Of a DNA stretch of 18,218 nucleotides, positions 1 through 7,589 are shown one piece after another. The DNA lies in assembly GCA_964575975.1 (NCBI GenBank), contig CAZNTU010000104.1:1-18218 (forward strand), read 5' to 3'. Made by a program: the position numbers and the translations under genes. Position 1 is the stretch's first letter, and each line of letters begins with the position of its first letter. This stretch comes from G963674505 sp964575975. Lineage in GTDB: Bacteria; Desulfobacterota; Desulfobacteria; Desulfobacterales; SKZT01. The notes beneath the pieces were generated by a model that saw only the letters and a list, made by a program, of their open reading frames with translations, ran no database searches and was not told where the DNA came from.

Positions 1-14
1 TCGATAAATTCGGC

Positions 15-42
15 ATGTTACCCGTTAAGTTTACAATGTCAA
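15..42 (-). promoter_or_regulatory. Possible sigma-70 promoter reading out of the window
   Basis: On the minus strand there is a perfect -35 hexamer TTGACA (plus 37-42), a 16-nt spacer, and TAACAT (plus 15-20), which matches 4 of 6 bases of the -10 consensus. It would drive a gene beyond the left edge. The heptamer array lies directly upstream of it. This is a pattern match only; chance occurrence is quite possible. Confidence 0.25.
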
Positions 43-75
43 ATTATTCGTTATTGGTTATTCGTTACTGGTTTT
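41..75. repeat. Degenerate heptamer tandem array
   Basis: Successive 7-nt units follow the pattern [C/G]GTTA[T/C]T, for example CGTTATT followed by GGTTATT and then CGTTACT, with more degenerate units on both sides. The 7-nt periodicity is visible directly. It belongs to the same type of short tandem repeat found at 1983-2066, 3384-3460, 4706-4740 and 16714-16762. Confidence 0.7.
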
Positions 76-125
76 CGTCAGGATTCGGATTTATGAGGGA
101 TGAAGGTTGCCGAGTCCATGCAATA

Positions 126-1394
126 TTACGGAGATGGCCGGGGCGATCCATGGGCTTTTTTCGGAAATGTCGCGTAGAAGGCGTCCCAGAAGGTGCTTTT
201 GGCGGTCGCGGTATTGTAACGTTCAACAACCGTTTTTCGGGCGTTTTCCGATAGAAACGCTCGGAGTTTTCTGTCCTGGACGATTCTTCGGATGGCGTCG
301 GCCATGGCTTCGGGGTTATCCTCGACTAAAAATCCCGTTTCGCCGTTTATAACGAATTCTTCAGTGCCGCCGCACCGGGTGGACACCGCCGGGCAACCGC
401 AAGCCATGGCCTCCAGAGCGGCGATGCAGAGCCCTTCCTGGCGGGAAGGTACTACAAACACGTCCATGGTCTGAAAACGCCAGGCCAGCCTTTCGGAAGG
501 TTGATATTCAACGACGGAGAGCGCGCCGTCCAGCCCGGACGAAACCGCTCTCCCGTGCAAAGCCGGCGGCAGGCTGCCGCCGACAAGCTCCAGAGTCGCG
601 CGGCATTCCATCCGGTTGCACAACCCGGCGGCATCGATCAACAGCCCGATGTTCTTTCTAGGATCGTCCAGACGGCCGGCGAAGCCGATGCGTCCGGCGA
701 CCACTTTTTCCGGCGCGGGTCTGAACAACTCTATGTCTATCGGCATGGGCATCACGCCCGCAACGGGTTTCTCGACTCCAAGCGTTTCGAAGCATTTTCG
801 GGTATAGCGGCTCAGTGCAAGGACGTTGCCGCCATTCAGAATGGTTCTTTCAAGCTTGAGAATAATATGGCGGTTGACCAGGCGCTCCAGGACTTTGCGC
901 GACCAGTGGAAGTTCGCGGCCCTGTCCTTGCGGTCCTCTTCCCAGCCCGAGGCTATCCATGCCAAATAGGAGCGCTTGAGCAGGGCGAACGGGGTCGCCG
1001 CAAGGCCGTTGCCGGAGACCGCGAGGTGATATTGGCAGGACCGGATCAGGTCTTTCCAACGCCTTGTGGGCAAATAATGGGTGAACTCGAGTTCCGGAAG
1101 CCAAGCTCCTATGCCGTGCGCTTCGTAACCGTTTATCGCTCGTCCGCGGTTCGCGCCGATGTTGTCTTGGAAGAGCTTGAAAAAAGGAACGGACAATCCG
1201 GGCGAAACGCTGTAGGGCTCGTAATAGGCGATGACCGGCTGGTAGCCGGCTTCCGCAAGGCAGTCGGCCGCAAAACTCGCCATTCTGGGAACCCCGCCGC
1301 TTCGGGGTTGTATGGTGGAAACGAGAACCCGTTTCCGACCCGTCAGTGGTTGCACGGCATGCCGCGGGGCGCCGCCTGCGATCGCCCGTTTCAT
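126..1394 (-). CDS. GT4-family glycosyltransferase
   Basis: This probable cytoplasmic, membrane-associated transferase would add a sugar from a nucleotide donor to a growing polysaccharide-lipid intermediate. The 422-residue protein has a GT-B layout. The N-terminal half starts with a beta-strand and glycine-rich turn (KRVLVSTIQPRSGGVPR). The C-terminal half carries GFAGRLDDPRKN near residue 240 and the retaining-GT4 EX7E motif in SRQEGLCIAALEAMACG, with glutamates at about 320 and 328. Conserved GGTEEFV and GETGFLV segments follow. The longer frame would need a TTG at 1409; ATG 1394 is preferred because it follows the asnB stop by one base, indicating translational coupling. It is the last minus-strand gene in the window. 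Sugar donor and acceptor cannot be told from sequence. Confidence 0.9.
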   Translation of the reverse strand: MKRAIAGGAPRHAVQPLTGRKRVLVSTIQPRSGGVPRMASFAADCLAEAGYQPVIAYYEPYSVSPGLSVPFFKLFQDNIGANRGRAINGYEAHGIGAWLPELEFTHYLPTRRWKDLIRSCQYHLAVSGNGLAATPFALLKRSYLAWIASGWEEDRKDRAANFHWSRKVLERLVNRHIILKLERTILNGGNVLALSRYTRKCFETLGVEKPVAGVMPMPIDIELFRPAPEKVVAGRIGFAGRLDDPRKNIGLLIDAAGLCNRMECRATLELVGGSLPPALHGRAVSSGLDGALSVVEYQPSERLAWRFQTMDVFVVPSRQEGLCIAALEAMACGCPAVSTRCGGTEEFVINGETGFLVEDNPEAMADAIRRIVQDRKLRAFLSENARKTVVERYNTATAKSTFWDAFYATFPKKAHGSPRPSP

Positions 1395-1395
1395 T

Positions 1396-3381
1396 TCAGT
1401 TGCCGCCAAGCTTCGCGACGGTATAGGCCCAACGGCGGGACCAGTGGCAACCGTTTTGTTTCAGAATCGGCATTTCGCGCCATGAATCCAACTCGGGGTT
1501 TCGCATTATCCACTGTCCGACGGGCACGACGAATCCCGTTTTGGACCGGTTTGCCACCTCACGGGGCAAAGGCCTTGCCGGCGCGCTTGAAAGAAAACGC
1601 TTTTTGTTCGTCTCTCCAAGCCCTGCAACCAAGATCAAAGCCATTTTCTTCAAAAGGAACGAATCGACCATGGGCAGCCGGATTTCCAGTCCATGGGCCA
1701 TGCCGGCCCAGTCCGCGTCCCTGAGAAGTTGATTGCGCATGTACAGGGACGATTCCAAGGACGAAACCCTTCCGAACGGAGTTCCAGGGTCCGGCGCGAT
1801 GCAGTTTCGAACATGGCCCAACGGGTCGAGACGCGAAAGTCCCTCGGCTGCCGCGTCGGGACCCATCAGTGACGGGAGTTCCCACGGCATGAATACGCCT
1901 CGTCTTAGCAGGTAGCCCCCCGCGTAGTCGCCGGCGAATTTGAGAAACCCGGCGGCCTTGGGCGAAAAGTAAAATTGGAAACTCCGATTTCCGCTTTCGT
2001 GTTTGCCGCTATCGGTCTCGGAGTTCGTTTTCGGGATTTCGTTTTTTGAAAACCGTTTTCCGTTTCCCCCTCCCTGTCCGGTCCGGGAGAAAAATGACTG
2101 GTGGAGGAGTCGGAAACCTTCCCCCAAGCCGGGAATGCGCGAAGGAAGATTGAAATACCGGACCCAAGTCGGAATATCGGCGAACGAAGGATATCCGCCG
2201 AACAGTTCGTCCCCGCCCAGCCCCGAAACGGCCACCTTGAGACCGGTCTCCGCCGCGGCCCTGCTCACGAACCATGTGTTGATCCCGTCGATGCTGGGCT
2301 GGTCCATGTCCGCAAGAAGCCGGGGAAGCGAATCCCTGAAATTTTGCGCGGTCACTGTCCGCGTTGCGTGCTTCGTGCCGTACAGTTCCGCCGTCTTTCG
2401 GGCCAGCGGGGTTTCGTCCTCCGACGTTCCGCGAAATTCTCCGAAGCCTAGGGTCACGGTCCGGATGTCTTCCCGGGCCAGGTCCGTCATAATGCCCACA
2501 ATGGCTCCCGAATCTATCCCCGAAGAGAGAAATGCCCCCACGGGCACGTCGGCCACCAAGTGTTCCTTAACCGAGTCCCGCAGGGCCGACCGAATCAGTT
2601 CCTGCACGTCGCTTTCGCCAGCGCCGCCGCCCCGTTCCGCAGCCTCCCTGAAAGTCGCCGGGATCGAAAAATACGTTCGCGGCGAACGAATACCCCTTTC
2701 GTCGATCCACATGGTCGCCCCGGCAGGAAGGGCATGGATTTCCTCGAAGAGGGTCCAGGGTTCAGGCACGCTTCCGAAGAGAAAAAACCCCGCAACTCCC
2801 GCCGGGTCCCGGACCTGTGAGATCCTGCCTCCGGCCAGGAGGGCTTTCGCCTGGGAAGCCGCGCGCAAGGTCCGCCCGTCGTCGGCGTAATACAGAGGCT
2901 TGATTCCGTAAGGATCCCGCGCCAGAAACATGCCATGGCGCGATTCGTCCCACAAGGCGAAGGCGAACATCCCGCGCAGGTCGCGAACCATGCGTTCCCC
3001 CTTTTTCGCGTAAAGGCGAAGCAGGACCTCTGTATCGGAGTCGGAACGGAACGTCTCGCCGTCCTCTTCCAACTCGCGACGAATGGCTTTGTAATTGTAG
3101 ATTTCCCCGTTGTAGGAGACTACATATTTCGGGACGTTCCGGCATTCCGCCGAACAAGTCGATCGATCGTCGTACAAAATCAAGGGCTGCGCGGCGCGCC
3201 GGCTCAAGTCGATGATGGACAGACGCCGGTGCCCCAAGCCGACCCGCCCGTCGGAAGAATACCACGCCCCCTCCCCGTCAGGCCCGCGAGAGGCCATTCG
3301 GTCCCGGATGCGGACCAGTTCCTCCCTGTCCACGGGAGGGCCTTCGGGATGATACGAGTGGATTGCGACGATTCCGCACAT
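1396..3381 (-). CDS. asnB: Asparagine synthase-type glutamine amidotransferase (AsnB family)
   Basis: This enzyme would transfer glutamine-derived ammonia to an ATP-activated carboxylate. Next to polysaccharide genes, such proteins (XrtA-associated amidotransferases, WbpS-like) are thought to amidate sugar acids rather than make free asparagine; that role is an inference here. The N-terminal class II glutaminase begins MCGIV with Cys2 as nucleophile. It carries RRLSIIDLS near 52-60, NGEIYNY at 91-97 and SDTEVL near 115. The synthetase domain has the PPi loop SSGIDSG at 286-292 and SGLGGDELFGGYP at 386-398. The protein has 661 residues, somewhat long for the family. Residues 439-467 form a hydrophilic, low-complexity insert encoded by a heptamer array, and residues 71-85 before the NGEIYN motif also look expanded. 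No clear Shine-Dalgarno sequence precedes the start, which sits directly beside another heptamer array. Confidence 0.93.
   Translation of the reverse strand: MCGIVAIHSYHPEGPPVDREELVRIRDRMASRGPDGEGAWYSSDGRVGLGHRRLSIIDLSRRAAQPLILYDDRSTCSAECRNVPKYVVSYNGEIYNYKAIRRELEEDGETFRSDSDTEVLLRLYAKKGERMVRDLRGMFAFALWDESRHGMFLARDPYGIKPLYYADDGRTLRAASQAKALLAGGRISQVRDPAGVAGFFLFGSVPEPWTLFEEIHALPAGATMWIDERGIRSPRTYFSIPATFREAAERGGGAGESDVQELIRSALRDSVKEHLVADVPVGAFLSSGIDSGAIVGIMTDLAREDIRTVTLGFGEFRGTSEDETPLARKTAELYGTKHATRTVTAQNFRDSLPRLLADMDQPSIDGINTWFVSRAAAETGLKVAVSGLGGDELFGGYPSFADIPTWVRYFNLPSRIPGLGEGFRLLHQSFFSRTGQGGGNGKRFSKNEIPKTNSETDSGKHESGNRSFQFYFSPKAAGFLKFAGDYAGGYLLRRGVFMPWELPSLMGPDAAAEGLSRLDPLGHVRNCIAPDPGTPFGRVSSLESSLYMRNQLLRDADWAGMAHGLEIRLPMVDSFLLKKMALILVAGLGETNKKRFLSSAPARPLPREVANRSKTGFVVPVGQWIMRNPELDSWREMPILKQNGCHWSRRWAYTVAKLGGN
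1983..2066. repeat. Intragenic degenerate heptamer array within asnB
   Basis: On the plus strand about twelve consecutive 7-nt units can be read, such as TCCGATT, then TCCGCTT, then TCGTGTT, and later TCGTTTT twice. The array is 84 nt long (12 x 7, also a multiple of 3), so it keeps the asnB frame. It encodes a Lys/Asn/Glu/Ser-rich stretch at residues 439-467 of the amidotransferase. The unit pattern is degenerate, so its boundaries are approximate. Confidence 0.6.
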
Positions 3382-3383
3382 GG

Positions 3384-3460
3384 TGGAGAAGGTGAAAGCT
3401 CGATGGTGAAAGGTGAAAGGTGAAAGCTCGATGGTGAAAGGTCGAAGCTGGGTCGTTCGA
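3384..3460. repeat. Heptamer tandem array between the wzy-like gene and asnB
   Basis: Units of exactly 7 nt can be read from about 3384 to 3460. GGTGAAA occurs five times (3391, 3405, 3412, 3419, 3433) and is interleaved with GCTCGAT at 3398 and 3426; more degenerate units lie at both ends. The array fills the whole 84-nt gap between the wzy-like stop codon and the asnB start. It leaves no room for a recognisable ribosome-binding site in front of asnB. Confidence 0.9.
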
Positions 3461-3465
3461 GGGGG

Positions 3466-4608
3466 TCACTGTCGTCCGGGCTTGTTTGGGCGAGAGGTGT
3501 CCCAAGGAACGGGGGCGGCGACGATGGCTCCGAGAACCGTGAAGAGCAGCGCGTTTGCCGGTATGTGCAGGTTGAAATCGAACAGCCCGTGGAACAAAAC
3601 GGCGGCAATCCCCGACAATGCACCCAATGTGGTTCCTCTTACCAGTCTGCTGGGGTTTTTCAGCTTTTCGAACCCTGTTTTGCAAAGGGCGAAGAGCATC
3701 CACGCCATCACCGGGACCATGGCAAGTCCGGTTTCGGATACGAACTGCAGGTAGTCGTTGTGCGCATACCCGATTCGAACGGCGATTCCCGGTGGCTGAT
3801 ATTGGGTAAACACGTCGCCGAAGGTCCCCGGTCCCGTCCCCAGCAAGGGGTAGTCCCGGATGATTTGAAGGACGTGCTTCCATGTGATCAGTCGGGAAAC
3901 CAGGCTGTCATCCGCCATGCCGGCGGCCATGGAGGTCAGATCGACGACCACCGGAGTGCTTCCGAGGACCGCCAGCGAAACGAAGACCGCGCCCCCGATG
4001 CCGGCTATGAGCAGTTTCCTGCGCTCGAAACAAGGATCGAACAGCAGGTTCGAAGCCATGAAGGCCAACCCGAAGGCCGCGGCCAGCCATCCGCCCCTGG
4101 AAAGCGACAGCACCAGGGCGAGCACCATAACGAGAAGGAAATAGACCAGGAAGAGACGCTTGATTCCCTTCGCGCCCGCAAGCAACAAACCCGCCATGAG
4201 GGGAATGGCCATCGCCAGGTATCCCGAAAAGTGGTTCGGGTTGCCATAGGTCGAGGCGGATTCCAGGTACTCGTAGTAAAGGGTGCTGTCGGTATAGGTC
4301 CACCAGGGGAAAGGGTTCGCCCCCATTTTCTTGAACAGGCCGAACACGGCCAGAAAAACAGCCACCCCCGAGATCGCCCCCGTCAGGTTCCGAAGTCCTG
4401 AGCGGGTGCGGACCGTTTGGACGACCAGCCGAAACACCACCGCGTAGTTTGCCAGCAGCAACATCGCCCATGCGCTTGTCCGTCGTTCGACGGAAAAAAC
4501 CGCGGCCAGCGCGGCGACGGCCAGAAGCGCCGCGACAGGAACGTCGAGAGACGTCCCCACCCACTCCCAGGATTCCCGCAGGCTGCACTCGGCAAGGTAT
4601 ATTGCCAT
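3466..4608 (-). CDS. WzyC/O-antigen ligase-like polysaccharide polymerase or ligase (5' end uncertain)
   Basis: This polytopic inner-membrane protein probably polymerises repeat units or ligates the glycan. From ATG 4608 it has 380 residues with about ten hydrophobic segments. It carries WzyC-family hallmarks: SRGGW at 170-174, the loop R...GTGPGTF around 251-263, AHNDYLQFVSETG at 282-294 and FHGLFDFNLHIPAN near 339-352. ATG 4608 is simply the first in-frame ATG after an in-frame TAG at 4738-4740. Translation upstream of it (to 4737) still reads as family sequence, with a hydrophobic segment ending LARG and then a second membrane segment that ATG 4608 would cut through. The native start is therefore probably further upstream, and the gene may be disrupted in this genome. 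It lies between the TPR-protein gene and asnB. Confidence 0.8.
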   Translation of the reverse strand: MAIYLAECSLRESWEWVGTSLDVPVAALLAVAALAAVFSVERRTSAWAMLLLANYAVVFRLVVQTVRTRSGLRNLTGAISGVAVFLAVFGLFKKMGANPFPWWTYTDSTLYYEYLESASTYGNPNHFSGYLAMAIPLMAGLLLAGAKGIKRLFLVYFLLVMVLALVLSLSRGGWLAAAFGLAFMASNLLFDPCFERRKLLIAGIGGAVFVSLAVLGSTPVVVDLTSMAAGMADDSLVSRLITWKHVLQIIRDYPLLGTGPGTFGDVFTQYQPPGIAVRIGYAHNDYLQFVSETGLAMVPVMAWMLFALCKTGFEKLKNPSRLVRGTTLGALSGIAAVLFHGLFDFNLHIPANALLFTVLGAIVAAPVPWDTSRPNKPGRQ

Positions 4609-4779
4609 GGCGGCCGAGGTTCCAATATGGATCGCCGTGATCGCCCAATCCTGAACGCTTCCCCTGGCCAGTGGCGCGAAGACGAGAAGGGCGTAGAGGC
4701 AGTAAACGGAAATTGACGACCGAGAATCGATAATCGACTACGAATTTTCCATCCGCCATCGGGCGGTCTGTCGGACCAT
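4609..4779 (-). pseudogene. Original 5' end of the wzy-like gene, interrupted by TAG in a heptamer array
   Basis: An ATG at 4779 lies in frame with the wzy-like gene and follows a GGAG ribosome-site sequence just after the TPR-protein stop. The frame runs about 13 codons, including a second in-frame ATG at 4752, and then hits TAG at 4738-4740. After it, the frame continues open with YALLVFAPLARGSVQDWA, which is typical of the first membrane helix and loop of O-antigen ligase-like proteins. No ATG, GTG or TTG occurs in frame between the TAG and 4608. Either the gene is broken, a rare ATT start is used, or the array switches the frame. Confidence 0.55.
4706..4740. repeat. Short degenerate heptamer array at the wzy-like 5' end
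   Basis: On the minus strand, 7-nt units can be read from 4740 downward: TAGTCGA, then TTATCGA, then TTCTCGG, then TCGTCAA, fading into TTTCCGT. The first unit supplies the in-frame TAG. Removing three units (4720-4740) would restore an uninterrupted frame from ATG 4779. Removing one unit would bring ATG 4759 into frame. Confidence 0.6.
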
Positions 4780-4788
4780 AACGCTCCG

Positions 4789-6351
4789 CTACTTCTTCCC
4801 GCGCAATTCCAAAACTCCTTGGAGAACATGGAATTTTTTCCGATAGTCGGGATTGTCCGGCGCCAGTTCAACGGTTTTTTCGTACTTGTCCCTGGCTTTG
4901 ATCAGATCCCCGACGCTTTCGTAGGAACTTGCCGCGTTGGCGTGAAAGCCGACGTTGTTCGGCTGAAGGGAAGAGGCTCTTTCCCAGTCTTCGGCCGCGC
5001 CTTTGTGATTGCCCTGGCGACTCCGGATATCGGCGCGAAGCGCGTAGAGATTGGCATCCGCCTTGGCCGCATAGGCGATGGCCTTGCCCGCCTCTCTTTC
5101 GGCCTTGCGCAGGTCGTCCCGTTTCGCCAACAGACTTGCAAAAAGCCGACGGTAAAGGCTGTTGCCCGGATCCAAACGCGTGGCGCCCGATATGGCGGTT
5201 TCCATCGCGGCCGAGTCCTTCTTCCTTTCGGCGATTTGATAAAGCAAGTAGTGCGCCTCCGCCGCCGGCCGGCTTCGATTCAGACCGTCCAGAACCTCGA
5301 CGGCTTCGTCGTCCCTCCCTGCGGCGACCAGGGCCTTCGCACGCAGAACCTCGCTTTTGCCCGCGAGCCGAATCCGGGTGCCAGCGGCTTCCAGAAGCGA
5401 CAGGAACGCTTCGGGAGCGTTTTGGTCGATACAAATACTGTATATTCTCTCAAGCGCGGTTTCGGACGGTTCGCCTTTCGCAAGCATATTCAAGAATAAC
5501 GCTACCGCCTCGTCCTTTTGTCCGTTTTGCAGGTACAGCTCCGCGAGCCGACGGTCGTTTACAAGCCCCCCGGAGGTCTCTCCGCCCCCCCAAGACAGCC
5601 GATAATGCTCCACTGCCGCCGCCGGATTGCCTTTTTCCCTCGAAAGATCGGCCAGGGCGGCATGCGCGATAGCGGGGTGGATGCCGTCCCGCGCCGCCTT
5701 TTCGAGGCCCATCTCGGCTGCGTCGCGAACGTCGTCGGACCAGAAGGCCTCGCGCTTTAAATTGTCATACGCCGGCGGATAAATCCGAGCCAGGTCTTCC
5801 ACTACTTCAAGCAATCTTTTCTTGTCCTTGCGCCAGTGCAGATATCTTGCATAGCCATAATGGTACTGGATGCCGTTGGGCCTGAGCTTGAGAGCCTCCT
5901 CGTAGCAGGCACGGGCTCCGTACGGTCCGTTTTCTCCGTACGCCGCAGGAAGGCCCGACATACGTTCCATTGCCGAGGCTTGCACTGCCTCTCCGAAACG
6001 GATTTCGGCGTCCAGAGGGTTCCACCGGGCGGCCGAGGCGTAGGCGTTTCTGGCCTTCAGAGCAAACTGAAACGCCTCTTCCGCAGATTTGCCTTTCGCC
6101 ATCCCCTGGTAGGCCCTACCCAGGCTTTTCCACGCCGCCGGATCCGAAGGCAGGCGCGGCACGGCCCCTTCCAGCAACGCGGCAGCCTCGTCGTATTTGC
6201 CTTCAAGCATACGGTTATTGGCCGACAGGACTTCCAACTGGCCGACCAGGCGAATCGAGAGCGAATAGAACGCCGCCATGGCCGAAGCAACCGCGATAGC
6301 GCAAAGGAAATAGCGGGGCACTTTCGCCGACACGGCGCCCGCGAGTTTCAC
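4789..6351 (-). CDS. Membrane-anchored tetratricopeptide-repeat protein of the polysaccharide locus
   Basis: This 520-residue protein has one N-terminal membrane segment (about residues 13-36) followed by repeated helical pairs of TPR type. Examples are LEGKYDEAAALLEGAVPRLPSDPAAW near 48 and QGNHKGAAEDWERASSLQPNNVGFH near 447. The last repeat, DLIKARDKYEKTVELAPDNPDY, lies near the C-terminus. The repeats would lie in the periplasm and probably scaffold the polymerase/export complex; the partner is unknown. The start is GTG at 6351, preceded by AAGGAGAAG with suitable spacing. The gap to the BY-kinase stop is only 14 nt, and the wzy-like gene follows at once, so the three are likely co-transcribed. 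TPR proteins next to Wzy-like genes are common in XrtA-type loci, which supports but does not prove the role. Confidence 0.85.
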   Translation of the reverse strand: MKLAGAVSAKVPRYFLCAIAVASAMAAFYSLSIRLVGQLEVLSANNRMLEGKYDEAAALLEGAVPRLPSDPAAWKSLGRAYQGMAKGKSAEEAFQFALKARNAYASAARWNPLDAEIRFGEAVQASAMERMSGLPAAYGENGPYGARACYEEALKLRPNGIQYHYGYARYLHWRKDKKRLLEVVEDLARIYPPAYDNLKREAFWSDDVRDAAEMGLEKAARDGIHPAIAHAALADLSREKGNPAAAVEHYRLSWGGGETSGGLVNDRRLAELYLQNGQKDEAVALFLNMLAKGEPSETALERIYSICIDQNAPEAFLSLLEAAGTRIRLAGKSEVLRAKALVAAGRDDEAVEVLDGLNRSRPAAEAHYLLYQIAERKKDSAAMETAISGATRLDPGNSLYRRLFASLLAKRDDLRKAEREAGKAIAYAAKADANLYALRADIRSRQGNHKGAAEDWERASSLQPNNVGFHANAASSYESVGDLIKARDKYEKTVELAPDNPDYRKKFHVLQGVLELRGKK

Positions 6352-6365
6352 TTGGCCGCTTCTCC

Positions 6366-7589
6366 TTAATAGCCGGAATAGTACTTCCGGTAATACTTGT
6401 AGTACCCCTCCCTGTTAACATTCACTTGGTTCAGCACGACTCCGATCACGTTGGCCTTGGCGTTCCGGAGCTGCGAGAGGGCTCTTTGGACCAGTTTGCG
6501 GTTCACTACCCCGGCTTTGACCACCAGCACCACGCCGTGCGCTTGGGGGGCGAGGAGGACGGCGTCGCTGGCGGGCAGGATGGGCGGAGTGTCTATGATC
6601 AACGTGTCGTAATGCCTGTTCAGGTAGGTCAGCAGAAAGGACATGCGCGCCGACTGCAGCAGCTCTCCGGGGTTGGGCGGCCTTGGCCCGCTGGGCAGAA
6701 GGAAAAGCCCTTCCTGGTCGGTGGCCATGACGCTCGCCCTCATGCTGCTTTCCACGTAGGGAAGATCTTCGTTTCCCGCCACCAACCGCGTGTAAAGCCG
6801 CCGGATATCGGTTGGACCGAAGGGAGGTTTTTCGCACCGGGACGACGGGACTTTGACGAATTCGAACCCCCCGCTCCTCAACCCGATGGCGATTTTGAGA
6901 CCTTCCAGGAGATGAAGCTCGATGTAACCCGCCATCTGCTCCTCGGAAACCAGCCCCATATTCACCATAACGGCCCCTATCCTCTGTCCGGTGTCTGTTG
7001 CGCGGAGCAACGCGCGCCCAGCCTGCTCCTGCGTTATCGCGCCCGCGCTTGCCAGAAGCGCGGCCAGCTTTTTTTCATCGGGCCTTGTGACCCACTGCAC
7101 GTCTACCGGTTCGCCGTCTATGAAAAACAACTCGACCTTCTCGGTCCCGTCGACGAGGATCAACTTTCCGCTCTTCTTTTGAAACGACAAGATCCATAAA
7201 AGATCGCTGAATCCGAAGGTCTTCAACGATCCGGCCCCGATATCGGTCCCGAAAGTGTCCGAGAGAAGGCCGGTGAGACCTGGAGAATTCTTCGATTTCA
7301 CTATTTGAAGGAGGGACGGCTTTCTCAGGTCCGCATCGATGAGCAGCGTGGTCTTGCCGGTGCGTGCCATCGAATAGGCCAGATTGGCGGAAGTCGTGGA
7401 CTTGCCCTCCTTCTCTCCGGCACTGGTGACCAAGAGAGAACGGACGTCGCCGTCCATGAAGGAAAGCTGGACGTTGGTGCGCATAGTCCGATAGCTTTCG
7501 GCGAACCTCGAATTTATCGGATACCCCGAAAGCGCTTGCAGAGCCGGTCTTTTGACCTTCGATGGTCCTTTCCAAAACTTGCCGATCAT
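6366..7589 (-). CDS. BY-family tyrosine autokinase (CpsD/Wzc C-domain type) with inserted DUF4388/PATAN module
   Basis: This cytoplasmic ATPase would autophosphorylate on C-terminal tyrosines and, with the adjacent chain-length protein, control polymer length and export. The 407-residue protein has an ESYRTMRTNV oligomerisation motif (31-40) and Walker A in SAGEKEGKSTT (56-66). Walker A' is in LLIDADLRKP (82-91) and Walker B in LIIDTPP (330-336). A tyrosine cluster with seven Tyr lies at 396-407 (GYYKYYRKYYSGY). Residues about 118-285 do not belong to the kinase fold. They read as a DUF4388/PATAN domain (SDLLWILSFQKKSGKLIL, FFIDGEPV, later GGFEF) with a helical MshEN-like segment, RIGAVMVNMGLVSEEQM, at 203-219. 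The normal kinase sequence resumes at LFLLPSGPRPPNPGELL. ATG 7589 overlaps the chain-length gene stop by four bases (ATGA). Confidence 0.92.
   Translation of the reverse strand: MIGKFWKGPSKVKRPALQALSGYPINSRFAESYRTMRTNVQLSFMDGDVRSLLVTSAGEKEGKSTTSANLAYSMARTGKTTLLIDADLRKPSLLQIVKSKNSPGLTGLLSDTFGTDIGAGSLKTFGFSDLLWILSFQKKSGKLILVDGTEKVELFFIDGEPVDVQWVTRPDEKKLAALLASAGAITQEQAGRALLRATDTGQRIGAVMVNMGLVSEEQMAGYIELHLLEGLKIAIGLRSGGFEFVKVPSSRCEKPPFGPTDIRRLYTRLVAGNEDLPYVESSMRASVMATDQEGLFLLPSGPRPPNPGELLQSARMSFLLTYLNRHYDTLIIDTPPILPASDAVLLAPQAHGVVLVVKAGVVNRKLVQRALSQLRNAKANVIGVVLNQVNVNREGYYKYYRKYYSGY

Larger units (their letters stand above)
1..125. other. Intergenic end of window with heptamer array
   Basis: This stretch lies downstream of the minus-strand glycosyltransferase gene. 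No convincing coding sequence is visible, because the short plus-strand frames here are antisense to the glycosyltransferase or lack a ribosome site. It holds a degenerate heptamer array at about 41-75 and a possible minus-strand promoter at 15-42, described separately. I see no hairpin followed by a T-run that would serve as a terminator for the gene series. Confidence 0.6.

Noticed and set aside
501..1724. A 407-codon plus-strand open frame
   Set aside because: It is antisense to the glycosyltransferase and asnB genes, which have clear family motifs; its translation shows no recognisable fold and it has no suitable start context.
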